Source: Echinarachnius parma (lineage: Eukaryota; Echinodermata; Echinoidea; Clypeasteroida; Echinarachniidae). Taken from it: a DNA stretch of 64,000 bases. Below the pieces are notes generated by a model that worked only from the letters and a program-made list of their open reading frames with translations, was not told where the DNA came from and did not search any database. The DNA lies in the NCBI GenBank assembly GCA_037951105.1, contig JBAMJV010008270.1:17841-81840 (forward strand), given 5' to 3'. This document shows positions 11,216 to 25,000 of this stretch, one piece after another. How positions within the stretch are numbered: position 1 is the stretch's first letter; every line of letters starts with the position of its first letter. The position numbers and the translations under genes are program-made.

Positions 11216-12786
11216 CTTCAATATAAAGCATGAACTTTTCTGAAGTAGTGCGTCCTATGGCAAAGATACCACATGAATATTTCCCTTCGTCCAGAATTGA
11301 TGAGTTGTATATCAGCACAGAACTTTTGAATGGAACCGATGTCTCAAAAATGTGACGAAACCGATTTGTTATTCTTCTTGACCCAATGCACATCGATATA
11401 TTTGAGCAAGAAAACAATTCGGTATTGTTTCGTCTCCATTCTACCGAGAGTACCTGGCTGAGATCTACTATTGCCGGATGCAGGGTACAGGTGAGAGATA
11501 AATTGTCTCCAGCACTGATATTCACCACTGTGCCGGTGTTAAAGATGTTATCACCGTTTGCTGTAGCTTGGTCTGTGGTAAGATAATTATGATTAACATA
11601 GATATTCTTACTTTCTATGTACAGCACGAACATTTTAGAAGTCGAGCGTGGATGTATATCACATAAATAATTTCCTTTGTCCGAAATTAATGACTTGATT
11701 ATTAGCAGGGAAATTCTATATTGTCCTGCCAGCATCTCAAACATATTGATTATATGCATGGGTATTATAGATGAACTTATACACTCCAAAATATTTTGGC
11801 GATAAATTCATTCGGTACTGTTTCGCGTCCATACTACCCGCCCGAGATGTACTCTTCCAGGTGGCAGGCAGACAACATGTGAGGGATACATTGTCTCCAT
11901 CAATCCCATTCACCACGGTGATGGTGTTTAAGATGTCTCTACCGTTGACAGTAGTTTCGTCTATAATAAAATATGATGCATATTCAATCCACTTCTGCAC
12001 TAGTAGAAAATACTTTAAAATATTTCGTTTCTCGAGACACCGTTTGAACGGAGGTGTTGAAAAGCGAAGGAGTGAGTGAGAGAGAAGAAAACGAGTCGGA
12101 GGTCTTCATTATCTTTCCCGTTAATGAATCATGAAAAAGAAAACCTGTGCAACCTTACAAACATTCAAAACATTATCATAAGAAATATTATTTTGTTTTG
12201 TCAATTACTAATTTTGATAAGGTCATGAAGGAGAGACAACTAAATGATAATTACGGACATTTAGGTAAAACACATGCATCATTATGAAGTCGGCACGAAC
12301 AAGACGCGGGTATTACGTATAATTTAATGATCGATGTCTTGATTCCTATATACCTAAATACCTGTTAATTTATTATTGAATTCATACTAGATATGTTCAT
12401 AATGTTCTATTTCTATCGATTGGCCAATAAACAGTTTAAATTTCCAATGAAAATGCAAGCATTGTATATGTTTAGCATGTTTGAATTACCAGCGTTGTAT
12501 CTTTATGTGCCTAAATATTTAACAAACAAATAAAGAGACGTCATTGACGATTTATTTTTGCTTGCTTGATTGTCAGTTGAAAGGAACAACAAGCAGACTT
12601 TGGGACAACAAAACTGTAGCATCCCATCATTCATTTTCATTTGTAATATTTGTTAGTCGAAGGTTGAACAATACAAATGTTATATGAAAATTCAGCAGGG
12701 ATATTGATATGACACTGCATTAGTTGATACTTACGCAAAGCAGGTGAAACCACCAACAAAAGGATTGCGGCGAGAAACATCATCAT
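11216..12786 (-). CDS. Leader exon and open V-type Ig exon; partial gene
   Basis: The leader is at 12786-12735 (MMMFLAAILLLVVSPAL, donor GTAAG). An intact V exon is at 11572-11216: 357 bases, acceptor 'accacag', donor GTAAG, phase 1-1. The V exon has LSLTCTLHP, VEWRRNN, the extra CSNISMC pair and DEGKYSC. Leader and V exon join in frame directly, or through the broken exon at 11612-11960. No constant, stalk or membrane exon was found between here and the next leader at 9905. The product is therefore either a secreted fragment or a variable part spliced to the shared exons at 731-2389. Confidence 0.55.
11612..11960 (-). pseudogene. V-type Ig exon with frameshift and stop
   Basis: It has a good acceptor ('ttatag') and donor GTAAGA. 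It encodes NVSLTCCLPATW, then the frame must change to continue VVWTRNSTE. A TGA follows at the position where the neighbour at 11216-11572 has Leu, and the end reads SDKGNYLCDI. Its length of 349 is not compatible with phase 1-1, which confirms the shift. Confidence 0.75.
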
Positions 12787-13530
12787 ACTAGGTTAGCTCT
12801 TTCGATTTAGTTTAGCTGGTCAATTTAAGCTCCTTAGTAGTTTATAAATCTGTGAAATGTCATGCAGGTGTAGCAGAAAGTGACCTTCTATTTGATATAA
12901 CAAAAAGTCGCGCACACTTTGTGTACCGGATTGATTGCATAATGTATCCGATGACCGAGGTAATAATATAATTGTAAAGCGCTTAGAAATAATTATCAAT
13001 CGTGATAGGCGCTTTATAAATCGAGGATATCATTTATTATTAGTAGTATTATTTTCTAATATCTATAAAGATCTTCGTCTGGTAAACATGGTAACGTATC
13101 ATACTACTTAGCATCATTGAACACATTGTAAACCAACACTCACTTTCATAGAAGGTTTCAAAACGGTCATATTTCTTTGTATCATATGTTGTTTCGAAAT
13201 TAGTATTAGGTATAGTTATACAATGGATAGTTACTTAACAGTCTTTGATGTTTATACTAACTCTTTTGGATTGTAAAGCGCCACTCAAATTGTTTAAATC
13301 CCTAGAGCTTTACAAAGGCAACAAACCTCTGTAATACTTAGCACATCCCAAACCCGCAAATTTGGCATGCGCATGGTCTCAACTCCACGGGGAGCATACA
13401 CCATATCGACGCATCTGAATTCTGAAAACTAATTCATAATTATGTTAATTGAATGTAATATAGTATGGCCGAGCATTGAGTGAAAATGCAAAGTGCTATT
13501 TGTGTCAAAACCGCTCAGTTGAATTTTCTT
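12787..13530. other. Intergenic; no gene seen
   Basis: There are two short segments with the 'attgtaaagcgc' motif (near 12973 and 13273) that is common in dispersed repeats. Nothing else is supported. Confidence 0.4.
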
Positions 13531-13534
13531 TTAA

Positions 13535-13912
13535 AGGGACTTTGTTACATTGTCCAAATCCTCAAAATCCAATTGTAATTCTAGCGGTTCCCTCATACCT
13601 TGTTGTATTCGTATTAACACAAAAAGCATGGGACTGGCTTTGTTTTTTCAAATTTCCCTTTCGTTAAAAAGATATTTACGATTGAAGTGTTCAGATGTCA
13701 AATTATCCAATGGATCGTTAGAACCGTGTAAAAAGTGAGTGCAATGAGTTAGTGAATGTCACTTTGCATTTTTGCTCATTACTCGGCCATATAAAGTCCA
13801 TTTGACTTGAAACTTTCCCACAACACCTAGTGGACATATCAGATAACAAAAATATGCATTGTATCAACTACTCATTGCTTTGTGCACATGTCAACAAAGC
13901 TACTTGATCCCT
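13535..13912. mobile_element. MITE family 1, TTAA-flanked copy
   Basis: The ends AGGGACTTTGTTACATTG and TTGATCCCT are imperfect inverted repeats. TTAA lies at 13531-13534 and 13913-13916. The interior matches the copies near 3270, 25860, 37827 and 41888. Confidence 0.75.
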
Positions 13913-14370
13913 TTAAGTTCACGGACACACACACACACGCACACACATCAGTGCAAGCAGATGGGTTGTTGGCATAGATTTTATTAGTATTTATATATCT
14001 TTTGCCCTTTCTCTTATATAACATTGCAATTGTTATTATAACCCAGAATTAAGATATTCCCATTTCTCATTGTCTTCCATATGGCATATATAAAATGACT
14101 ATAAATGGAAAGAACTCACAATCACACGCATAGTCCGCCCCAAACACAGTTATATAACATTTATGCCATGCACAAGAACTGCACCCGCACACGTATAACA
14201 CATAACAGGAAATTACAACGGTTTATGATTATCTTTTTGTATATTTTGTGTCATAAAGCCTCTTAGACAATGCAGACAATTTATTTCAGTCAATAATAAT
14301 TTTGTACAAAAACTAAACGACATGCTAAAGATCATACAAATAAATAAAGGTCAAATGCATGGCTTGTTAA

Positions 14371-15051
14371 AGGGGTAGTACAGTTTTGGTAAGGCAGATT
14401 TTTAGTAACCAAAACCTTCACAATAACATTACAAACTAATTGATATAACTTCTATTCAGCATGCTCGAAAGGTATAGAAAATTAAAAACGACTAAGAAAA
14501 AACCTCCTTGTTCGCATTGTTCGTCTGAAGAAGAATCTGACAGATTCTCTGACAGATTCGATAGCTTGCGGCTCCATTGACTTACATTTTATTACACTTG
14601 CCTCTATAGTGGACAAGCAGTTTTCAGCAGTTTTATACAATTAAGAAAAAAACCTGCTATCATTAAAAAACAGCCATCAAAACACAAGAGGGCGCTTTCT
14701 AAAAAACATTAGTCTCAACCATTTTTCATACAAAATTATGCTTGTGATGTTTTGTTGAAATAGTGATTAAAAAGAAAGATCATCAACAACTATTTAAAAA
14801 CCTCTTTTCAAATTTATTGAAAAAGTGCAAGCATTTTTTATTACCCCCAAAAGTCATCTAATACATCTGGGGCCCAGATGTATTCCGATCGGATACATTC
14901 ATTGATATTTCAGCCGTTTCTGAACCGCTTTTGATTAAATAAAACTGTCATTAACATTGTATGCTCTTGCAACCCCAAAACCCCCAAATCTCACAAAAAA
15001 ATATTTAGTGCAGCATCCTCTATACCAAAACTGAACTAATGTACCACCCCT
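14371..15051. mobile_element. MITE family 2 copy
   Basis: It starts after TTAA (14367-14370) with AGGGGTAGTACAGTTTTGG and ends with a degenerate complement 'gtaccaccccttt'. The interior 'ttagtaaccaaaacct' and a central palindrome 'ctggggcccag' recur at 32065-32631 and 37269-37822. Confidence 0.7.
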
Positions 15052-16008
15052 TTCAGTGGGACACCTAAAGTACCTCATGCATGAATGTGTTATTTTAATG
15101 TACATTAAAGCTGTAATAGGATGAAAGTGTAAATCACTTATTGTATGCCATGAACCGATGCTTGTTAAAGTAAATTGCAAACCCCACTACGTACAGGATT
15201 ATCAAGTTATTTAAGTCTGTACCAGTCCATACGTCTAGGTTTATTAAGACTTCCCATGCCTTACTTTATATGATTATAAAAGGATGACTCACATATTATC
15301 TATTACATATGTCGATATTCTGATGTCTTGGACACTTAACATTTAGTGCTTGATTTTTGAAAACAGGTGACTTATATCCTCAACTTATGATCTAAATTAA
15401 GATTTTTCTATCACGCACTGTGCACATTTATGCTACGATTTGCCCGATCCAGTACCAAATTAGGCATAAATAAGCCATCTCAATGGCAACATCAGCTTGT
15501 GAGTCGTCCATGTAGAGTATGCTAGTTTTCTTGAAACATCGGTTTCTGAAGAAGAGGATACTGAGGTGCATACAATACAAACGAGGTGTATCGCAATCAC
15601 ACACACTAAATCGCTAAAATTTTACAACTAGCTTCTTTAAGATCTTTCGAATATTTACATGCATGAAATTAATCGCAAAATATACAACACAGCCACATAC
15701 AATACACTTATTTATTTTTTCACTGGCGTATTGCTTACTGGTAATCGTGAATAGAATCAACGCGCTACTTTCTGCATGATTTACGATCAAAAGTGTAAAC
15801 TGTTTTATTCTTAGCCCAGTAGGTTAATCTGTTTTCACTCCTTATACGTTACACATTTTACCAAAAATTTAATTTCAAGGTCTTTTCCCAATTTGTATTG
15901 GAGGAATAAATACATTTATAAATTAATACATTTCGTTAGATATTATGTCAGCATTTCCAACTCAGTATGATATGCATCAGAATAAATCTGGTCCATACTA
16001 CATTAACA

Positions 16009-19000
16009 CTACAAGTAGGTTGTCTTAACGTCGTCCTCGTAATCATTATCCACGTGCATGTTCTGCGACTCTTCTCCAGCTAGGCACGTGTCAATAATAT
16101 GTTCATTAAAAGGAGGCAGATCTTGGCTAGTACCCTCGGTAACTCCCTTAGAACCGATGTCTCCCAGCAATACTCTTGATGATAGTGCATTTCCCTTCGA
16201 CCCCTCATCCTGTCCACGATCCATTGGCATGTAATCCGATGATGAAGCATTTGTTGGTGCAGAGCAAGGTGGTTGCTTTTCATCGCCGTGTTTGTTCTCC
16301 TGGTAATAATCATCGATTTCAGAATAATCGCGACTCGTGTCACTCTGCATTCGAAAAAATATAAATAAAGGGTGAAATTACTTTTGATTTAGTGACACGA
16401 TATTCAACGTGGGTAATAACGTACTTCAGAATCTTGTTGCGTGAATCTTTTTAGCACTGACATGACTAACATTCTCATGTCACTATAACTCACCAAGTAC
16501 CGTCTTCTTCCGTTACTTTTGTATTTCAATTATAACATTTTTAGGGAAATATCCTCATATATGATTATTTGTACACAGCTCCTTACAATTTTGTACACAA
16601 AGTATTGATAATGTAACTAGTTAGGGTTGTGAAGAACACTACGATATAATTGTATGAAATGCAAAAAGATAATTTTTTAAAAATATTTTGGAAGCTGTTA
16701 AATAATATGTGCATACTAATTGACCTACGCTCACCCTAGTTGTATGATCGTGGTACTCGTGGTAGAGCTTGTCTTCGGTTGTCTTTGTTTTATCGGTAGA
16801 TGGCACCGCCTTTCTAACCGGCATAGGAGGCAACGTATGGCTAGCTGACCGGTCACGGCTGCGTCTTCTCGCTAGATAGAAGTAGATAGAATGGGGCAAA
16901 ATAATGATTTCCAATTGGCGGCAATAACTAACGAGGAGCTGTTCGATGGTATTTGAATTTGGCTTTAAAAACCTAGTTTCATGCTGAATTAACAGTCTTG
17001 TTAAATATTAAAGCACTTTTAATCAACCTTGCCTTAGTTATTTTCATTTTCAGTTGGCATGATAGCGACCTCAGCCCCGTCAAAAAAGTACCCATACGCC
17101 CACGATAGACAGTTTACGACTCTTTTATATTTGGTACAACATGCAATATCCATAGACAACAGGCCAAATAGTTTTGTGAATAACCCTGCATGGGTTATCT
17201 CCCGCAACATGGAAGGTCTTGGCTGAAATGCATGATCAATACAAGCACATATGTAGTACGTATTATCTAAATTTATTTATTATACACAAAAGAACTAATC
17301 GAATGCATTCATAGAAGCCGGGAAGTTCTAACCGCTTGCCATTTTTTAAAGGGTACTGTTGCTTCTAGTGCATTGACCATGAGGTTACAATTATCATGGA
17401 CAACCGCTATTGAAGGGACCCAATCAAACTTGAATTTCACAATTCAACAAACCTAATTAAATACATTATATAACTTATCTACACCAGCGTCGTACACCCC
17501 CTATGTTACATTGTCCTAGGGCAAACTGTAGTACGTACCTCCAAGGTTAGTTCGTGATGCACGCACGAACATTAACGTTACCATAGCAACCAAGAAAATA
17601 GTGATAAGGAGACCACCTGCCACAGCTAATGATATCGTCACAAAGCTTAATCGTTTCTGGTCTATTTTATCTGTAATTGGTGACATGGAAAAACAGAAAC
17701 ATATAACCAACAATTAGGCTTTGTTTATGTAGCTATGGAGAGCTAATCATGGACATTTTCTGATAGGTTTCTAGAATTGACTTCAAATCATAATACACCC
17801 CTCAATTCTTTAAATCTTGCTACCTTTATTATAAAATCGATTTCGGAATATAAATTCATTTAAATGTTGCAAATCACATTTAAAGATGATTACACACAGA
17901 ACCTGAAAATCAACTCTAGCTAGCTACGAAATTGTTTAATAATTATTCAAAAGACATGAGATTTGGTCTAAAATTTCTACTTGTGATGGAATAAAATATT
18001 TAAGGGTGAGTGTTACTGATGCACTGGTTTCATACTCACGTAGACTTTGGTAAGTTCAAATCAATCTAAGGCCATCCTTTGAGCGATATTGATTGGCAAT
18101 AAAAACACGCAACTTATATGATATCAAACACGTCTAGTATATATACACAATTACATGGATTTAGTAGATGACGTCATCGATTTTTTTTTGGAAAAACGTA
18201 CTCCACCATAATTGATTAGTATACAAATGATGCACAGGCATGAGTGGATTGGTAAGAATTGGATGCACGAGTTTAACTTTTGAATGGTTTAAACCCACGA
18301 GCGTAGCGAGTAGGTGAATGCATTGGTTACCCGTTTGCAGTTGTATAATGTTAATGATACGACATTACATAATGTTTAAATGGTCAACATTGATATTCTA
18401 ATACGTTATTACACATGTTCAAATACAGTAAAAACTTACCCTCATCATTCGGTGGAAGGGCTATAGAAACAGAAAAACAACATTAAAACCTAATTTTTTA
18501 TTCCATCTAATTTCAGAAGCCATAATGATAAGATAAAAGTCATAATGTAATGTATCATTTATAATGTCCAAATGTAACTACGTCACCATAATTGAACAAA
18601 ATATGTCAAACATGTTTGTATGCGAGAAGAGCAACTGTTCATTTATGATATTGCAACGTGTAGTACATAATTGCTAATTTACTGTATGTAAAATTATATT
18701 GCAGGTTGTTGATACCCATGTATAAACAGTCAATATGTGACTTAGAGGTATATGGAGACTGTTAGTCACATTTTCGTCACCGAGTTTTAAAGGGTAGCCT
18801 ACCACCAGCCCAAACTAATTTTCTTATAAATGAAAGGTAACGTCTTTAGTAGTCCATTCCATCAGCAAGTTCACACAAATATGTTACCAGAAAGAAAACA
18901 AATTGGAAAACGCATCACCATTCTAAAGCATGCGTTAATGGGTCTGCATGTACGAAGACTACTTTTTCAAGAGCGAACGAATCGTCCGGGATTCTATTGT

Positions 19001-22000
19001 CTCCAAACGTACGCGTGAATAGCATTGGCGCATTCGCAAATGTTTGACATGTACGGAACCAGGAACTAATAGGGGTTCCGTAAGTGGTGGTAATTTATTA
19101 CTTTGTTTATGAATTTAGACAACCTTTGCAAAATGTTGGGTATCTATTTGGTATCACAAAACGGTACCAAACCATATACTTAGGTGTTGTTCTTTGTCTG
19201 GTTGTCCCCTTAATAACAAGTATTTGAACGAAGACGAATTGGATCTAACAAAAATATTAAGTGTTCTGTAAATAAGATGACACGTTCGTCTCGACAGCAG
19301 ACGGTTTATGTTTAAATATTGGTCACGAAAAGAAGAATTCAACAAGAACAAACAAAGTATCTTACAAAATACGTGTAGGCTACATAAGATGTTTCGCTTA
19401 TTTTGCATTTAGAGTAAGCGCATACTAAAACAAGTTTAGCATACCTGTCGATGTCGCAGAATTAGCAGGCCCACCAGTTCCTCGGGTCACCGGCGAGGGC
19501 GCGCTAACCACACTGTTCCCGTAAGCGATAATGACGGCGTTCTTCCACGATCTTCCCATGGGAAAAGTGAAGCTCTGGCCTACATGTTTGCAGGCAGAAG
19601 AAGACACTTCATCAGTCGGGGTCGTGGTTACTCCAAACATCAACAGAAAACAATGTCCGGTTGGTATCGGTGCGGCAGAGTTGTCCTGGAGGACGATATC
19701 CACTTCTCCGGTGGCACTATTAAACACACCATACACGCCTACAAGGACAATAACATGAATAATAAACACAAATTGGATACCAATTTGTGCATTCAATGCA
19801 CCTAATCTGGAATATTACGTCATGTAACTCGTGTGTTGACCTTTGTCCAGAGGCTATTTGGATTTTGTAATCGGCAGTAGATAGGCTACGTGGAACATAG
19901 GTATTAGGCATGGAGGTCCGCTCATCTTCCAACTATTAAACACAAATATATATATAATAGGGTAAACATACAAAAAACTTGTGACCCGTAAAAAGTGTGG
20001 CCCACCTTACGCTCTATTAAATCTTGGACAATATCCAATTTTATCAGTGATATAAGGCATGTTAAGCCCTCCACACACAGAGCCGACTCGACCCGATCCG
20101 ACTGTCTTTCAGTCGGTTTAGCTCAGTATAATTATATATACGTTACCTCATGATTCATGTTATGCCGGTCAAGAGCCAGTCAGAGATCATTCGAGGCCGA
20201 TTCAACATGTTGAATCGGCTACGAATTAGCGAAATCGACTCTAGCCTGACTGAAGAACAGTTGTATTAGATCGAGCCGGCTCTGTATAAAGGGGGACATA
20301 CACCCGGTGCACAGCGTTACTTCATATTCAAAGGCGTAATACATGATCGTTAAAGAGTTGAAAATTACCCCCTATTTTGCCGCGTTTTAAGACAATTTAA
20401 TAATAAAATTACCACCCTATTTTAACCACAAAACCGATTCAAAAGTGACCCTAATTTTTGCATTTGAAGTACGCACTTAAACTAACACCCTCTTTTGCAA
20501 GAATTCAAGTACATAACAAAAACCACCTTTCATGACTTAATAATTTACACAAATTTGCACTTATGACACGGTAGCAAGCTGCCTGAGCTGCTCTCGATGT
20601 CATACTCTCTCGTAGTTGAAGGTCTCAGAGTCGTGATTTGATGAACCATGCATGTTGTAGTTCGCAGTCTGCAGAGATATGTACTGCTTGTCAAGATCAC
20701 CGTCATAATTGTTCAATGTTCGCCATTCCCGGGACTAGCACCTCATCTGGATGTGATTTTCACATTTTGCGAACATTGTCATGAAAATATACCCTATAAC
20801 CAAGTTCCGCGAAAATACAAATGTTCACGAAAACATGCTTAAAAGACCCCCTTTTACTATAAATCATACACGCTAATGCGTACACATCGTCAATGTTTAG
20901 TGACACCACCGTGACCACTGGGGACATTTATTTTTCCGATATCAGTTAGTTTGTTCTGACAATTTTAGCGAATACGACACATTACAGATAAATACTATTA
21001 TAAGCTAATTATTAATCTTAAGTGAACTTGATGGCTCTTTCCATGGGTACTATATCATGACACAAATAAGATAGTAAACATTATAGAAGTTTAGAGAATT
21101 TGGCAAAGAAAATACACTTACCAATAGCATTTGGTGGAAGAGCTGTAGACAAGAAGGAAATATCAATTAGTTGATTTTACTTTTTTCCATATAAAAAACG
21201 TATTATATATGTCGAATAATTTGAATGTGTGGTGAATGTGTAACATTTGTTTTATATGAAGAGTTCCTTTCCAAAAAAGGTTAGGTCCACTTTTGTAAGT
21301 TTTAAGAAAAGAGGTTTATTTTTATTTTTCATAGTTAGCAATGTTGAGAAGATATACAATTTTATTGCATGAAAGCGCATCATAATAGGATTGTAAAATA
21401 ACTCTTTAAAAAATCCCAGCATCTTCTGTTATTTTTAATTAATTTTATTTAAATTTTTTTTTGTTTGGACCTAACCTTTTTTGGAAACAAACTGTGTTGG
21501 ACCTAACCTCTTTTGAAAAAAAAACTGAATTTTCTTTGTAAATTTTAACAACTTTCCAGTATGAATTTGAGTTTTCTGTTAGCTTTACCGGATAGAGCTG
21601 CTCAAAATATATAGATTAAGCTTAAAAAAATACAAATTTTGATGGAAAATGGACCTAACATCTTTTGGAAACGAGCTCTTCATATGTGAAGCTTCGTGAG
21701 CAGAAAATGCTTTTCATTTTGATACTCTGATGTAAAACTCTCCCGAAATCTATCAAACAGAACTGAATGAAGTTCTAGTCCGAATGTTGATACCAATTAA
21801 ATGTATAGTTTAGATTTGGTTTTGAGGGCGCTTCGATACAAAATTAGAGTGGTAATGAAAAGGTTAGTGTCAAATTAAAAAGATGGTCGTTCCCATGCGG
21901 CACGCACGTTGCTGCAAACGTCATAGCCTTTGCAAGTAGCACATGCGGTTGAATCGAAGCGTAGGCACTATATTTTTTACAAGATTTGTTTTAGAAAGAT

Positions 22001-25000
22001 TCCTTATTTTACTTGATACACTTGCACATATTTGCGGCAATGTGGTGTTGTACGGCCAATATGCCTTATGAAGAGTGAGGAGAGGGTAGATAGTAAGACC
22101 TCTATTGTTCTTATAATTATTTTTAAAAATGATTTGTTTTTTCGTTTTCATTTTACTTACGACGTGTTGGGACCCTGAACCGTTCGTTATTAACACTACA
22201 TCCAAAGACCGTACAGCTCTTGACCGTGATTGCATACACCGTTGATGCACTCAGACCACTCACTGTGGACACAGTTGGTCGAATGCCATCCTCCTGTCCA
22301 CATTTATCCCTGTTGTCTATCGGACAGAAGGAAATTGTGAATGTTTGGTGATGCCCGCCAGAACTGCTCTGTATCCACGCGACAGTGAAGGAGTTGGTGG
22401 TGATGGAGGACTTTGAGACTGCGATGCTGCTCGGACTACCTGGTAGATCTATACACAACATGAAACATGATTATGATTTAATGTTAACCAAATTGCACAA
22501 ATATTGCGTATCACCAAGGTATAATGCAAATTTTAATATGAACGTTAATTAAATCAACAAAATTATTTAAACAATGAACATTAACGACTTAAGTGGTTAA
22601 AATTAAGATTTTAGATAAACTGATGGCCTTCATTTTGTTTAATCATTTACCAATAAAACCATGTTGCACTTTTAAGAACGATTATCTGCACACTATTCTT
22701 TATACGGAAACAGGAGCATTGGTCAAAATGGACAGGTAATCGTAAGAGCAGGTTTTACTGTTTTATGAAAACATGTACTAACTTCCAGCTTCTAGTGTCG
22801 TATTGGCCTGAAGTGGTGCCGCCAACCAGGGGTGACGCGCCATACACGTGACCATCTTTCCACTATCCGCTTGCGTAGCGATGACGGCGGCCTCCCTAAA
22901 TGACGTAACGAGTGGCGGTTCGTCGCTCATATGGTTGACCTGTTCACGTGTGTCGATTGTGACGTCATCAGTGGACCAGGTGATGTCAGGGGGCGGGTCG
23001 GATGGAGTGGGTACGGAGCAGTTCATCATGTGGTGCTGGCCAATCAAGACGTACGTTATCTTGTTTTGAACACTGTCTCCATTCTTTGAGTTGAGTATGT
23101 CGACCCTGCTGGGCGGACCTTTAATCAAGAAATATTAGTGAAAATACACACACTAGGTAAAAATGGTTGGTTGGTTGGGTGGTTATATGGGCTTTGCAGA
23201 CGCTTTCAATCATTTATGATTATTTTTAAAAATCTGGAATCGCCCTTTATCATCACCTTCCGATAGACGCGACTACGGTTCGGGGGGAATTCTATGAGAT
23301 CTATAAAACACATGAAAATGTTCTCCAAACTGTAAAGGTTCATGAGAAATGGCGTCATGAAAAGTGCAATTGGACCGCAGAGGGGGATTGTGTACTATGC
23401 GTGGAGCTACCTACTGCATTAACAAGCTCGCTTTACGCAATGTAAATTAAACCTCACATTGCTCCAACTTTTAACTAGCCAGGTCTTTCCCTGAGCTGTA
23501 TTCTTTTAATGCAGTGATAGCATATAAACTGGGCTCCAAAAGAAACTTATCACTAAAATCCATAGCATCAAACTGAATCATATTTAGACACAGATAAGCT
23601 ATCATTCTCCTTATGAAGCATATCTGAAAAATTGAAAGGTTGCTTTTGCCAAAAAGAGAAAAATGTGATGGAATCGCTACAGGTCACTTTACAAAAATCA
23701 CAGAAACTGCTCGCTGCGAACCTCCACGAAAGGCGGTCTATTCAGAACAATAGCTATTCATTCAACATCAAAGGCGGGTTATGTAACCACCAGGCTGGCT
23801 ATTGTCCGTACCGAGCTCCATGCCCGGAAGGCGAGCAGTTTCTGTGATTTTTGAAAAAAATTACCTCTTGCGATTTCACCTTATTTTATTCTTTGTTGAC
23901 TAAATCAAACATAATTTTGTTCAGATGTGCATGCTGAGGAATATTATAGCTAATCTATGCCCAATTATGATTAATTTTTATGCTTTAGATTTTAATGTGT
24001 GTCGCTCTGAAGAAGTGATAATATAAGTTTCTTTTGGAACCCAGTTTATATAATTTTTTATTTACGATACTGATTTGGACTTCTACAATGTGAATCATGA
24101 AACACGGTTTGTGATGCTTGGATTGTTACGGTGTTCTACAAACTCAAAGAGGGTCGTATGTTTGGATGCATTTATTCCAATTGGAGTATTTAAATACTTA
24201 AATACATACTTGATTATCGTTTCTTTCTGAACTTGTTGTAATGATATTTCCTCTATTTTCTTATCCATGTGAGAGTACACTAATGATTCATGATTCTGCT
24301 TCAAATGCTCGTATTCTTATGAAATTCCAATTCTGATAATTATTCAGTTATTTTTGTACTAGTGCCAACAATAATCTAACTCCGGGCTCGTATAACTTCA
24401 CGTCACCCGTACCCGGCAAGAGACAGCTAACATTATATTTAGAGTCATGTGCGAGCACTGCGAGATTAACATGTTTGACACAAGTAAGTACATCATCCAA
24501 TACTTGAACATAGCCGCATTTTGTCTATCGTCAAACTTACAGAAGATGAAAAGTATCGCCATGACTGCAGGTGTACCGCAAACAAATGCAGGAGAGGGCG
24601 GAAATTCGTATGCAAAATACGGGCTAATTACGCTGAACGACGTTGTTTTTGCTGCCCAACAATGTTTATAAATGTTATTGTGACTTTGAGTTTTATTTTT
24701 ATTTTTCTGACCCATATGTAGACTTGATAATGCAACTCAGTCTTTTGATATAACAACGCCTTTTTTGTTTTCAAGGCTGTACAATATGAAAATATTCAAA
24801 TATAAAATTAGTATTGGTGTGATCTGATATGTCAACAAAGTAATGTGATGTATACTCCGCCAAAAAAGAAACTGGACACTTGTATAAGTTGAAATATTTC
24901 ATATTAATGTACGATAAAGTGTACATAATCATATATCAAATTAAAGGGAATTTAGTCCTCTACATGCAGGTTATAGATTAAAGGTGTAATCGTTCAAGCA

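Noticed and set aside
12955..13330. Two 'attgtaaagcgc' segments as a possible tRNA-derived SINE
   Set aside because: No A/B box pair or tail could be found; similarity is limited to a short common motif.
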